Source of the DNA: Liopterus haemorrhoidalis | Lineage: Eukaryota > Arthropoda > Insecta > Coleoptera > Dytiscidae | Direction: 5' to 3' | NCBI GenBank assembly: GCA_963971575.1 | Contig: OZ020618.1 | Span: 43,972,509-44,036,508, forward strand | DNA length: 64,000 bases | In this document: positions 32,658 through 43,879 of the stretch, piece after piece | Position numbering within the stretch: the first letter of the stretch is position 1 | How the letters are laid out: every line of letters starts with the position of its first letter | Notes under the pieces: model-generated | The model's input: only the letters and a program-made list of their open reading frames with translations | What the model was told of the DNA's origin: nothing | Database searches by the model: none | Program-made: the position numbers and the translations under genes

Positions 32658-32768
32658 AGATACATTTTTCTTGTAGTTGAACGCAGTTTCTTCTCCCATC
32701 CAATAGGTGACCAGTTTTACAAAATTCGATAATCTTTTATACTTTTCACGTGGCCCCCTCCTTTAAGA

Positions 32769-33277
32769 TAGAGTGACCATTCGTCCCGTATTTCGCGGGA
32801 CAGTCCCGCATTTTGATTCGGTGTCCCACCTTATGACATGTCACGCATTTTTAATTCTAACTTTTGTGCACTTGACAATTGTATTTGAGGAGGTGAGGAC
32901 CTTTTTTTTGCTCTTCACTTGGATTTGGGAGATGAGGACCTTTTTTTTGTTTGCTCTTTACTTATATTTGGGAGGTGAGGACCTTTTTTTTGCTCTTCAC
33001 TTGGATTTGGGAGGCGAGGACCTTTTTTTGCTCTTTACTTATATTTGGGAGGTGAGGACCTTTTGTTTTTGCTCTTTACTTGGATTTGGGGAGGGGAGGA
33101 CCTTTTTCTTGCTCTTCACTTGGATTTGGGAGATGAGGACCTTTTTTTTGTTTGCTCTTTACTTATATTTGGGAGGTGAGGACCTTTTGTTTTTGCTATT
33201 CACTTGGATTTGGGGAGGTGAGGACCTTTTTTCTTTGCTCCGTCCCGCATTGCTTTCTCAAGAAAATGGTCACCCTA
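32769..33277. mobile_element. hAT-type element built around a minisatellite
   Basis: Ends TAGAGTGACCATTCGTCCCG and AAAATGGTCACCCTA; flanks CTTTAAGA/CCTTAAGG (6 of 8). Nearly all of its interior is the tandem array at 32886-33240. Confidence 0.7.
32886..33240. repeat. Minisatellite, about nine units of 38-46 bp
   Basis: Each unit contains GGGAGGTGAGGACCTTTTTT followed by TGCTCTTCACTTGGATTTG. The long frame running through it (32773-33306) is a by-product of the repeat and not a gene. A few related units sit inverted at 7108-7200. Confidence 0.85.
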
Positions 33278-33285
33278 CCTTAAGG

Positions 33286-34366
33286 TCCAATGAAATGAAA
33301 ATTTAACAAATTTAACGTAATCGTACAGCAAAATAACTTATGCATTTCACAATATATAAGCTATATTTTATTATGATTAGGGTTGAAATTAACAGAAAAT
33401 GCAGATTTATATGTTATTTATAGGTTTTCGTAGGTATAATCAAGAAATCCTTATTCTGTCACATGAGTCTGTTCGTACGGTAGAAATTGTGACCAAGCGG
33501 CTGATTTAGAGAACTGAACTTAAGTACGAAAAATACTGAGACTTCAAAAATATATCCCGCGAAAAATATAAACAAATGTGTATTTGAAGGGTTCGGGTGT
33601 AAAACCTGGTAATTGACATATTTTTCAAAACACAATTACTGCATGTAAAATATGGTAAATGTCATCATAAACTAGATTTCCCTTAAAATTTACAAAAAAT
33701 ATCAATAGATAGCTTGGATGTATCATGTAATATGTGGTATCTGCATGTTTGCAATATTTTTACAAAGTTTTAATGTCGTCTCTTGCAAAAATATTAAATT
33801 GTCAGATACCAGATTTTACTCCCGAACCCCTCATTTATCAATGAAAAAAAGTTGGTAAAATTTTGAGGGATAACAAATGAAAGTTTTTGATACATGGATT
33901 AACAATTACTTTTTTTTATCAACAAATAACGGTATTATTATTTGATACAAACATCAATAGCCAAGATGGTGAACTGATTTGGGTCGCGGTCTATTTTTAA
34001 TACAAAATGATAAGCAGTGACGGAACTTTAAATATCCCGAAGGGTTTCTCGAAATTTTTTTATGAACAGAAAAGGGGAAGAGAGTATATTTTTACTCTGA
34101 ATAAACAAAAGTGTTTTTCATTAACGCTTCAGGGGCCACAAAAAAATAGGTTGAGGGCCGTATTCGGCCCACGTGCCCTCTAAATTTGATTCGGCCCTCG
34201 CACATACGAGTAGAAGTTGTGGGCCACTATTGGCATTGATCCTCTTCTTCTTAATTGGATGTTGACTTTTAGCCCAGTATTATTTGCAACAGATGACATT
34301 ACAATTATTTTTGTTTATACCTCGTGAAATATTTAAAGTCTTGTATTTTTAATTTAATTGTTAAAG
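33286..34366. other. Intron 2 distal part, no gene seen
   Basis: Fragments of dispersed repeats, for example a GGTTTTCGTAGGTATA end near 33422 related to 56085 and 57013. A GAGGGCCGTATTCGGCCCACGTG segment near 34143 looks like a worn hAT end. Nothing coding. Confidence 0.45.
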
Positions 34367-34636
34367 GCTCAGGACAACGAACCATCTGAAGGAAGTGGCG
34401 AAGAAAATTTAGGAGAAGATGGACCAAACATAGCTATATCAAATGCAGTAGCAAGACAAGGACAATACTACATCGTCCAACCAAATGGAAAACTACAACG
34501 TGTAACCTACAGAACAGCTGAAAATCCAAAAAATAAAAACTCTCCAATCGTCTCCAACCTGCGTTACGAAGAAGTAAATCCAATTAAAGATCCAATTTAC
34601 TCCTATGTAAATGGACAATTAGTTAGAATCAATTAA
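34367..34636 (+). CDS. Exon 3 (C-terminal 89 codons and stop) of secreted YGPP-repeat protein
   Basis: The exon begins after TTAAAG| with AQDNEPSEGSGEEN in phase 0, matching exon 2, and ends at TAA 34634-34636. The full protein is 344 residues. After an acidic Gly/Ser/Glu linker comes a compact aromatic region, GQYYIVQPNGKLQRVTY, then a second one, IKDPIYSYVNGQLVRIN, at the very C-terminus. From memory, this YY(I/V)xxPxGxLQRVxY pattern is the folded tail of DUF4794-type insect secreted proteins; I could not search a database. Its codon use is less AT-rich than the flanks, and it lies in an otherwise TE-filled stretch. It is the 3' end of the gene, with AATAAA signals following. Confidence 0.88.
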   Translation, partial: AQDNEPSEGSGEENLGEDGPNIAISNAVARQGQYYIVQPNGKLQRVTYRTAENPKNKNSPIVSNLRYEEVNPIKDPIYSYVNGQLVRIN

Positions 34637-34642
34637 CTGTTA

Positions 34643-34694
34643 AATAAATACAGAGAATTTTATTTTTGTAAAATATTTGGTCAAAGGGAATAAA
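34643..34694 (+). terminator. Polyadenylation signals of the YGPP-repeat gene
   Basis: AATAAA occurs at 34643-34648, overlapping the first bases after the stop, and again at 34689-34694. The second is the likelier working signal, giving a 3' UTR of roughly 70-80 nt. Confidence 0.6.
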
Positions 34695-34699
34695 AATTA

Positions 34700-35496
34700 A
34701 CAATGAAATCTGTTTTACCCCTATTTTCCCGCAACTTGATTTACAGAAGTGTAGTGCAATAGATATGACATAGGCTGTACAGTGGCGCTATTTGGTGGGA
34801 ATTTTGTAAATTACATTCCACTGACAGTTAATTCTGACAGTTAGTTTTTAAATTAATATTATCTGTTAAGTAAGTGATGAATTAACTAACAAAGTGTGTT
34901 GTTAATAATGAATAGTGTATTGTGATAAAAATAAATGTTACAAACATACAATTCTAAAGTTGTGATTGAAGGTAAGGTTAGAATTGCATCATTTACCGGT
35001 AATCTTAATGATATTATTAACTTTATTACTTTTATTGAATCGGATACCTTTAATTAGCAATGAAACAGTTTTAAATTTTCGTTTAATTTGATTTGTGTTT
35101 CATAATAGTAAAATTTTATGTCAAGGTGACTGTTAGCATACCTACTATTTTAGTTCCTAGTTACTTATTTATAAAAACCTAGATTAAAATTACCTGTACT
35201 TGAGTACAGTAGACAATTTGGCTCCTCCGGAAATTGTTGTAAGTCTGTTAATTATTTAAGTATCTTACAGTTAACCTTAAGGTTAATAATTGCGCTTATA
35301 TAAGTGTTTTTTTTTTTTTTAATCAATTAAAGTGCGACTTTGTCACAAAATTAATGGAATGTAACTTTTTAATGGCAATTAATAGTGTTCGAACATAATT
35401 ATGCTCTGAACTAAATTTGATAGGCGTCTTCGTAGGCGTAGTTTTTAAATGTAAAATTTGGCATCTTTTAAATTAATTTCTAAAAAATAATTAAAT
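34700..35496. other. Downstream of the YGPP gene, no gene seen
   Basis: A GTGGCGCTATTTGGTGGGAA region, then AAGGTAAGG near 34971 that could be a donor of a non-coding first exon, but with no supporting promoter or frame. Confidence 0.4.
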
Positions 35497-35754
35497 CAGG
35501 GCCGGTCAAGTTGGGGTGCAGTGGGCCCCCGACATGTGTTTAAATTATATTGTAAATTTTGTGACAAGTACAAAGCAAATTTATTATGTATTTTGCAAAA
35601 AAAGACTCATTGTTTTTTAACATTTCGTATCCAAGACTGTCATAGAGTGCAAAAATTCTACTCCCTGCTCTTCAAGTAATTTTCTGAAATTCTAGTCCCC
35701 ACTTCGGAGAGTTCTCCTTTCGAAAAGGAATTTTTCGTGAAAAGAGGGTTTTAG

Positions 35755-35930
35755 TCAGTTTCTTTAGTTTAAACGGAACTAGATTTTTAAAATCTAATAA
35801 TTTTTATCAATTAAATAAAACTTGATCATTTTCTTTAGCAAAAGCCCAGTTTAATAATTAAAAGATTAGCTAGTGGCAACTTAAAATTAAAATTTCATTT
35901 AGTACTTAGGTTTGGAATAGCCTATAGCTT
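35755..35930. mobile_element. TA-target MITE fragment
   Basis: TTTCTTTAGTTTAAACGGAA...TAGGTTTGGAATAGCCTATA, same family as 22010-22400, 48235-48405, 50887-51070 and 54129-55247. Confidence 0.65.
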
Positions 35931-36305
35931 TTTTATTAAACGTTTGGAATATTATTTAGGGCCCCAAGAAAATACTTGCATCTGAGACAAGTGCCTCGCT
36001 CGCCACATCCTAGATCAGTGATGGCGAATGTATGACACACGGGTGACACGGTGACCCGTATGAGGATTTCAAATGACCCGTACAAAAGAAGATCTTTGTA
36101 GCTCTGAAGATCCTAAGGTTGGGTCTAAGCCAGCGCATTAATAATAGCGAGATGGTATTCAACTATTACCTATATATACCTGCATTACACTCGTTAAACA
36201 CAAGGCCGCTAGATCAGTTATAGTTATCAAGATTACCAGGGGATTCAGCACAAATACTTACACCCTAAAGCGGCTGATTTTTAATTAATTACGTATTATA
36301 TATAC

Positions 36306-37199
36306 TAGAGATGGGAATTTTGGCTCAGTTTGCGGAACCGGATCAGTGCAGGTCGTTCAGTTTGTTGAGCCGGTTCATTGATCCGGCTCAGTGATCCGAT
36401 TAAGTAAACATGTTTCTGAGACACAGGTCGGTCGTTAGTGCGTAGGTAGAACGTCGCTTAGAGCCGGTTCTTGCAATATATGAACTGTAAACATGATCCC
36501 GAAACACAGGTCGGTCAGTCGTTCGGTCGTAGGTAGAACGTCTCTTAGAGCCGGCTCTTGCTTAGACCCGGTCAGTTGTCGGTCGTTCGCTCGTAGGTAG
36601 AACGTCGCTTAGAGCCGGCTCTTGCTTAGATCCGGTCAGTTGTCGTTCGCTCGTAGGTAGAACGTCGCTTAGAGCCGACTCTTGCTTAGACCCGGTCAGT
36701 TGTCGGTCGTTCGCTCGTAGTTAGAACGTCGCTTAGCCCCGGTTCTTATCTAACATTTTTGAAACAAACAATTCACTTTATGTAGCTACTGTATTTTAAA
36801 CCAGATGTGTTAAGTTTATGGCTATGTTTATTGCCCTTATAAATCGGACATCTGGGATTTGGGCAATATTTTTAATATTTTTATATAGTATGGTTGTAAG
36901 AAAATACAGACTAAGCAAATTAGTTTCAAATAAACTGCCCTACAAATTGATGACAATAAATAATACACTTTATGATAATACATTACAAGCCGAGTTCTCG
37001 CGAAGTTCAACATGACATCGATCCAGATCCGGATCACTCCGGTCACTGCTCACAATCGCCCGACCAATCGTGTCCTTGAAACTTGAAACTATACAGTAAG
37101 CCGTGAGCCGGCTCATTTCAATTTGGTGAACCGTGTCACTTCGGTCAGTGTACTGAGTCGGCTCAGTGAGCCGGTTCGTTCATGAACGACCCATCTCTA
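36306..37199. mobile_element. hAT-type element with perfect 8-bp TSD and internal minisatellite
   Basis: Ends TAGAGATGGG and CCCATCTCTA, flanked by ATATATAC at 36298-36305 and 37200-37207. It holds a tandem array of about 60-bp units at 36420-36745 (GTAGGTAGAACGTCGCTTAG, then AGCCGGCTCTTGCTTAGA). GAGCCGG and GGCTC words are enriched at both ends. Non-coding. Confidence 0.88.
36420..36745 (+). repeat. Tandem array, about five units of about 60 bp
   Basis: The unit contains GGTCGTTCGCTCGTAGGTAG, AACGTCGCTTAGAGCC and GGCTCTTGCTTAGACCCGGT. Unit length varies slightly; the last unit is diverged. Confidence 0.85.
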
Positions 37200-37686
37200 A
37201 TATATACCCGCGATTTCAATTTATAAAATATCAAATTCAGTTTTGGCCCGTCTGGGAAAAACGGTTCGCCATCCCAATCTCTAAAACCGGCTCTGTATTT
37301 AAGTGTTACAAAATTTTAATTTTTATTGAAACTTTAATACGACTAAAAACAATGTTAGGTAACCAAAAAGTTTTTTAACATTAAAATAAAAATACACACG
37401 TTTTTTAAACAAAAAATTCCTGAACTAGCGTCATAAACTCCATTAATTATAACAAATTATGTAAAATGCGAATTATCACACTTTCAGGGTTTTACAGGTA
37501 TGCTGAATTTCTAAGACAACTTAGACGACTATGTACTTACTAAGAGCTTTCATTTAATCCCTACATGAAATTAAAAAAATAATCAGAAATACAGAAATCC
37601 GATCAAAAAGTCTTGTTGAACTATTTTAGTACATAACAATGTGCATTAATTAGATTTTTTCTGAATTTTCGATCAGTCCCTCTGAG

Positions 37687-37890
37687 CTACAAGGTGTTGG
37701 ATAAAAAAGTTATAGAGATAAGAGATAGTAGATAAGAGTATAGTTCATTCCACGCTTGTCCGTAATGACTTATCTTTTTCAAAAAACAATTTATTACATT
37801 ACCTAATGGTGAAAACAAAAGAAAAGGAAGAAAAGCATCAATGTTGGGTAAATTGTCACTCTGAGCCTTAACAAAATCTTTATCTGCCAT
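37687..37890 (-). pseudogene. Unrecognised element-borne coding start, MADKDFVKAQSDNLPNIDAF
   Basis: On the minus strand a start codon at 37890 opens MADKDFVKAQSDNLPNIDAF. The same start (MADKDFVRAQSDNLSNIDAF) recurs at 45198-45257 on the plus strand, next to the second copy of the Tc1-like element. The two differ mostly by single substitutions over about 60 nt of coding and about 70 nt of leader, and each then diverges. The preserved start suggests a real ancestral protein. I have a vague memory of insect transposon proteins with YqaJ-type recombinase domains starting this way, but nothing here proves it. Both copies are truncated after about 22 residues of similarity. Confidence 0.45.
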
Positions 37891-37962
37891 TTTAATAATA
37901 AATGCGTGAAAATTGTTTAAAAAACAAATACAAAATTCTCAAACAATAAACTATACACAGTA

Positions 37963-39017
37963 GAGATGGCAATAAAAATTAATCAATCGATTAATTGATC
38001 ATTTGATTAATCGAAATGTTATAATCGATTTTCGGTTAAATTGGTAAAAAATAATTGATTATGTAATAAAAAATGTAACATGTTCACTCGTCGGCAAAAA
38101 ATAGGACAGTCTTAATGTTGTATTTTAAAGGCTGATATAAAATCATTTAACCGTTTTATTAGGAAAATATAAGTAATGGAAGGTAATACAATGTCTGTAT
38201 AAACAATTTCTTTTTTTACAAATAGGCTGTAACAATAAATAATGCCCGTTTCAACGAAGACTATTAATATTGATATTGCATATTAAGTACCTACGTATTT
38301 TAATACAAATAATTCATTGTTAAAATAAATGTTTGCCATTAGTTACTCACTTTAGAGATATCTAAACTTCTGCAAGTCTTTTTTTGTGCAATCAAATTAA
38401 ATTGTGGCCGGAAAACGTACGAGCTGCACCATTAGATGAAGATGACAGTAGTATTAGAATATCGCTGGTATTTTGGATATAACCAAAAACTCTATTAATT
38501 ACACTATAAAGTGTCATCAGCGAATATCATCCACGAGCCACAAGTCATTTGGCAATTTCATCACGAACTGTCCAAAGACTACTGAGGAAACAAGAGCTTG
38601 TATCCAGAAGACCAGTAACTTGCCAGGCTTCTCTCGCAAATTGTCGAGTTGGAAGACTGCGTTTCCCTCGTGAGCATTTGAACTGACTGGACGCAAACTA
38701 TAGCAGTATATTGGGCAGAAATGACTAACGGGTCAGTTAAATTCTCCAGATGGGCGAGAACGAGTGTTCTGAAGGCCTAGTAGTCTAGGGACTTTATTGA
38801 AAAGAAGAGAGCAAAGTCATCTTACCGACCATTGTTTCAACAATACAACTAAGTAATTTCTTGAAAATAAAATAAAATTATAGTTTAATTATTAATTAAT
38901 CGAAACTTTATTTATTAAAAAATAAAGCAATATTTATTAAAATATATTGTGTGATTAATCGATTAATTGAAACAAAATAATTGATTATTTCAATATTCGA
39001 TTAATCGTTGTCATCTC
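37963..39017 (+). mobile_element. Tc1-like element, copy 1, flanked by TA
   Basis: Ends GAGATGGCAATAAAAATTAA and ATTCGATTAATCGTTGTCATCTC between TA dinucleotides. Long AT-rich subterminal regions with repeated ATTAATCGATTA words. The interior carries a plus-strand Tc1 transposase remnant. An inverted second copy lies at 44168-45124. Confidence 0.82.
38470..38800 (+). pseudogene. Tc1-type transposase remnant
   Basis: The plus-strand frame reads AISSRTVQRLLRKQELVSRR, then PVTCQASLA and GRLRFPREHLN. After a stop and frame changes it ends with SPDGRERV. This is the linker between the helix-turn-helix region and the first catalytic part of Tc1 transposases; the first Asp (FTDES) has been lost. 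Frameshifted and much shorter than the 340 or so residues of the family. The inverted copy shows the same segment on the minus strand (about 44600-44330), so decay or deletion preceded duplication. Confidence 0.78.
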
Positions 39018-39307
39018 TAATACACACGTAAAGGATTCCACACACCAAAAGGCCGCGGTGGCGGCCACGTGGCGGCCACGGTGGCGGCCACGTGGCGGCC
39101 ACGGTGGCGATAATGCAGCGGCCTAACGCAACCTATACAATACAATGAGACCACGCACATACAAGCGTTCCGCTATCTGAGAACGCCACCGACTGCAGCG
39201 TTCAGTCTGGCGATCACCAAACACTGGCGGCCAAACTCGACAAGTTGCGTTAGGCCGCGCGATATTCATTGTTTATATACCACAGAGTGAATATATTTAA
39301 GAAAATA

Positions 39308-39456
39308 ATGTCGAAAATAGATAATTTAACAGAAAAAATCATAGATCAGTAAAGGATCATTTAATTTTGTATGACTTAGCACATCCTGATTACATGAATA
39401 TTAGGAAAATAAATAAAGTGTGGGACGAAATAGGAAAAGTTTTGGAAATTAATAGT
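39308..39456 (+). pseudogene. MADF-domain start of a Harbinger accessory protein
   Basis: MSKIDNLTEKIID at 39308 is followed, after a one-base slip, by VKDHLILYDLAHPDYMNIRK and INKVWDEIGKVLEIN. This is the opening of a MADF DNA-binding domain (consensus LIxxVxxxPxLWDxxHPxYxxxxxxxxxWxEI). In active Harbinger-type elements such proteins bind DNA beside the nuclease. The frame is cut by the M1 insertion at 39458. About half of the MADF domain remains and no nuclease is visible. Confidence 0.72.
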
Positions 39457-39457
39457 A

Positions 39458-39797
39458 AAGTCTGTTCCAAACGATTAGGCGGAACTAGATTTTGCAATCT
39501 AGTTACTTTCATCGTTTAAATAATGCTTTTCAGCCGTTTTGTTTAAGCTTTGTAAATCATACTTGCAACAAACATTTTTTGGTTAAGGTTAATATCATTT
39601 TAAAATGTCATTTTCTTTATATTTTGATTTTTTGTGTCATTCTTAATACAAATATCCCATTTATTTATTTTTTGTCATTAAAATATGTAAGAAAATTAAT
39701 TTAAGTTTGACATATGTCATTCGTTTCCATGGTTTCATTGTTGGAATTTTAAATTTTAACATTCCAAAGGGGAAAAATGAAATAACCCAAGCAAGGT
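39458..39797. mobile_element. MITE M1, right-truncated copy
   Basis: Left terminus AAGTCTGTTCCAAACGATTA. It is about 340 bp and stops at AACCCAAGCAAGGTCC without the right terminus. Inserted in the MADF fragment. Confidence 0.8.
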
Positions 39798-40194
39798 CCA
39801 ATATTATCATACAACTATATACCGTGATTCACTAACTGATCGCTACCGCTACCGCCACTCCCACCGCGTTAGTGTGAGGAGACCTGATCGCTACCGTGGC
39901 CGCCACCGTGGCCGCCACCGCGGCCGCTTTGGTGTGTGGAATCCTTAAAGGCTTGGGGAGTAGGTAGGTAGTCTGGGCCGTGTAGGTTCTGACGTCATAC
40001 TCAGTCGTATTTACTCGGCAACCTTCGCGCTGTGGTCGGCTTTATTTCAAATTTATAATATTTTAATTCAAAAATTTCGCTGAAATATTAATTAAAATGA
40101 GATTTTTGTTTTGTTAGGTGACATAACTAATATTTACATATCAAAAAAATGTACTTTTAAGAATATATAAATTGTATGAGTATCTCCTATTGCA

Positions 40195-41105
40195 GGGGTC
40201 GGCAACCTTTTGCCAATACGGGCGCAATATAAATTCAAATGTTATTGAGGGCGCATAAAAACGTAAATTATGTAAACAGTCGTGGTTCGCAAGGTCGTCT
40301 AATCTAGCGAATGAATGCAAAAAAATAAATAAATCAATAAATATATGGTAAACAAATTTTCTAATTATAAATCTAATTTAATGCCACTTGAAATTGAAAA
40401 AAAATGCGGATCTAGCTTGATATTTCTTTCTTATTTAAAATTATTACAAATGTAAAATTTGATTTCAATACTACCCTTACAATACACAGTTTCAATACTT
40501 TCCATTCTTTGAGGAAACTTTGGTCACAAAAAGTTTTCAAGAAAAATCGTGTTCCCTCTATCATGATACACCTTGTATACATATGTTACTCATTCTGACA
40601 TTGAATTGTATTTTTTTCCGGCGAATACGTCAGTCAAAATTTTATTCCTGCTATTGAAAAAGGTAGTTTTGCGTATCATTCTGTTTGAAAGTAACGACCG
40701 TGAACCCAAACTAATTATAGTCTTTTCAACAAGAAACTATTATAAAACAAAATATTACCAAAGATATATTTATAAAATAGACTTCGATCTTGATTATATC
40801 AATCTGAATTATTTGTGAATAAAGTGAAAAATTGCATGTTCATTCTAAAGAGCAAAGATCGATGATTCATTAGTTCAAAGATTAGACACATAACTAAAAA
40901 GGTAATGTTAAATATTTATTATGATGTTTATTTATTACATTACATGTACAAATTAATATGAAATTATATACTTTCTTTAGAAATGCCAACGTCTTTCCCA
41001 CTTCTGGAAATTCTCCCTGTAGGCATTTTTATGAATTTCTCTTAAAATTTTCTTTTATTTTATACGAGGGTTGCCTATTATATTTCGGAATTGCACTAAA
41101 CTGGT
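40195..41105. other. Degraded hAT end and otherwise unassigned DNA
   Basis: CAGGGGTCGGCAACCTTTTG at 40195 matches the left end of the element at 49799, but no right end is found. An ACGAGGGTTGCCTATTATAT segment near 41063 resembles mariner-type termini. No credible gene. Confidence 0.45.
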
Positions 41106-41109
41106 GCTG

Positions 41110-42265
41110 CCATCCAAATCAAATTGAATCAACTCTTCGCCCATTATTAAAAACTGGACAAATAATGTGTATTATTCCGAATTATTTATTCATTAACTTT
41201 TTAAGATGGGAAAACGATTCAATTTCACTCAGTGCATTACATTTATAATGTTAAAACTAAAAATGATTTGAGACGTTTAATTTAAAATATATTTATTAAA
41301 ATAAATTTTCCAATAAATAATAAATTTCTTATATAATATAAAAATACGCACACGGATTAATACGCACACGGAATAAAGCGCACATGAAAAAAATACACAC
41401 ACGGAAAAAAGCGCACACGGAAAAATACACACACGGAAAAAAGCGTACTTACAATATATCTCAAATTAGTTTGAAATAAATCGTTAGAAACTATTACACA
41501 GTAAAATTTAATTGTTTGCCCGCTTTAATATATTGCGTTCATATTTGTATGGTCAAACCAGATCTGGTTATTTTGGTTACATTTATAGTGTAGTACTGAT
41601 TTTTAAATGTAAATTTGTCATTTCAAAATATTCCTTACGCTGTAAAACCTACGTCAAATGGAATGACATTTTAAGAAAGTGAAATTTTTTACCATGTTTT
41701 AATACCAACATGACATACAATTTCAAAGGTGCAAACTATTGAATTTATCAATTTGTAATTTTTACCAAAATATTTTAAATATTTCAAACCAATTTTAAAT
41801 TTACACAAATAAGTTGTCACCTAGTGGCGCTGATATGAATGACCAAACTCGGCCGGTGATTTTTGGTAAAAATTATTCTTTTTTACCAAAGCGTGTTTTA
41901 CTCACTGCATTATAATTAGATTTTTGAAAATTTAAAACGTTAATCATAGAAATAAAAAAATAATAAAGCATTGAAAAATAAATAATACAGAAAAGAAAGT
42001 CACATTTTTCTTACATACTTTCATCAAAACCAATTATTTTTTAAAATAATTATTTTTCTGGTACTAATAATTTTAATTTATATTATTTTTGTGTAAACAT
42101 ATCAATTAACAACTATTATTATCACGCGTTATATGTCAATATACACTTCGGTGAGCTTCGGAATATTTCCTTACATTTCGGAATCTCGCTTCAAATTTGT
42201 TTTTGACGTCATAGCATGCACCCACTCAGGGACACACGTCGGCGTATTATATTATAGATAATTTT
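41110..42265 (+). repeat. Long dispersed repeat R1, copy 2 (uninterrupted)
   Basis: Shares 41110-41781 with 28026-29174, minisatellite included. Its distal part 41745-42265 matches 45777-46327 in inverted orientation (GACACACGTCGGCGTATTAT near the end). Confidence 0.8.
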
Positions 42266-42346
42266 AGACAGAAATGTATACAAATGACTCAAAAAAATGC
42301 TGGTCCCTCTAGCTACACTACTGCTTATGCCTTTCTTTATGTCGAG

Positions 42347-43148
42347 ATAGACCATATTAGTTTGTCGTCACATACATGTGCTGCCATCTGAGAGCTGAGT
42401 CCTTCGGAAGTTTTTGACTGGTTTAAAATACATGTGACATTACTTTTGTTACCTTAATTTTATGAATATCTTCAATTTTGGAGCAAAAATATGTATTTTT
42501 GATAAGTATATACTAATATATACAGTCCAGATACTTTATATTATAGAATAATGATTTTATAAATATATAAATAAGGATTCGAAGATATATTTATAGGTTA
42601 CGTTTTTAAATAATATGAAAATCGAAATATCTTCAGTATTTATTTAATTAACACTAAGTAATCATTAATATTTTGTTTTAGAATACATAATGGTGTAATG
42701 TTTTGCTCCAAATTGTAACCATTACAGCTACAATCTTAATTGCATTTTTTTTTCATTTTTTGACAGATGAAAATGAAAAACAATAATGGATAAAATAAAA
42801 ACAACATATTGTTCCTTCAAACCATTTAGATATGGCATACACACTTATTGCTATGTTACTTGCCATAATAACGATTATTAACGTAAAATTTTCAAAATTA
42901 ACCTGCAAAATAATATTGTTCTGCAAAAATAATGACATATTATATTATAATGTATAAAATAAGAATTTTAATAAATAAATATTGACTTGTAGTTTTGATG
43001 TGAAGCATTCTTTTACTTTGAAAACTTAATTTATATTTCCAAAATACAATTTAACAAAAAAACAACATGCTAAATTAAAATAAAAGGAATCGAACTGCGA
43101 GACGGCAGCACTAAATCCCATTTTGTGACGTAGTTACTAATATGGTCT
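42347..43148. mobile_element. MITE with AGACCATATTAGT ends, copy 2
   Basis: Inverted and longer homologue of 19741-20325, with ends ATAGACCATATTAG and CTAATATGGTCTAT. Shared internal blocks include GTTACTTGCCATAATAACGA. Confidence 0.72.
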
Positions 43149-43879
43149 ATTACTGGCTTATTCCCAAAAATCGGGTAAAACTAAGTGAATATTATAAACT
43201 TCGCGAGGCAGAAAGGTTGCTAAACTCTGGTCTCTTCTTAATATAAAAACTATTTGGAAACCCATATCGCATACTAATTGCAAATGAATATAACTGTTTA
43301 GTAAACAAATAATTATTCAAATGAAGGTCTTTTTTTGTCATCTGGAACGCACTTCCGGTAATTTCAGATTCTATATCATAAAAAATAATTTTTAAATGGT
43401 AATTTAATGCCACATTAATTTTTATTTAGCGGAAATAATCGCAAAATAATATTTTAATATTTAAACTAAAATACCTGTACAGTAATACCTTGCATAGTAC
43501 GTTTAATGGGTGCCCAAAAACGTAAAGCAAAACCCAATTGTCAAAAAGTTTATAATTCGTCAGCTCTGAAGCATGCATTGGTAGACCTGTAATAGAGGTA
43601 TGTTAAATCACCACAGTCTTTTTGATGTGAATACGTCTTTAGAATCAGATCAGTACTAGGCGACCAGTACGGAACATTGTGGGTTACGAAAAAATGGGCA
43701 TAGCGTTGGGTCTAATAATTGTTATATTATCAACACAAACTAAACCAGCCTAGTGTCATTTGATATCTGAGGCAACAAACAAATTTGAGTGGCCTTGAGT
43801 TCGCACCCCTGGATAAGCGTGGGGAGGCGTTTTGGGGACTCTCCTCTGCGCTGCGCAAACTTCAAATTTGTATAATTCG

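Larger units (their letters stand above)
39032..39945. mobile_element. Harbinger-like element with MADF fragment and TAA TSD
   Basis: Ends AGGATTCCACACACCA and TGGTGTGTGGAATCCT, flanked by TAA at 39029-39031 and 39946-39948, the 3-bp TWA target typical of Harbinger. Subterminal GC-rich GGTGGCGGCCAC tandem words lie at both ends. A truncated M1 MITE (39458-39797) sits inside. Confidence 0.85.

Noticed and set aside
32773..33306. 177-codon ORF with repeated GGEDLFFALHLDLG-type units
   Set aside because: It follows the minisatellite unit exactly and lies within a hAT-type element; the repeat explains it.
34780..34980. Possible non-coding first exon of another gene (AAGGTAAGG donor)
   Set aside because: A single donor-like word without promoter, acceptor partner or frame.
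40958..41248. 96-codon ORF (MKLYTFFRNANVF...)
   Set aside because: Most of it runs through repeat R1, whose other copy (28 kb) does not keep the frame.
43192..43413. Minus-strand ORF (MALNYHLKIIFYDIESE...)
   Set aside because: No motif or conservation evidence; lies at the edge of a MITE. Left unannotated.
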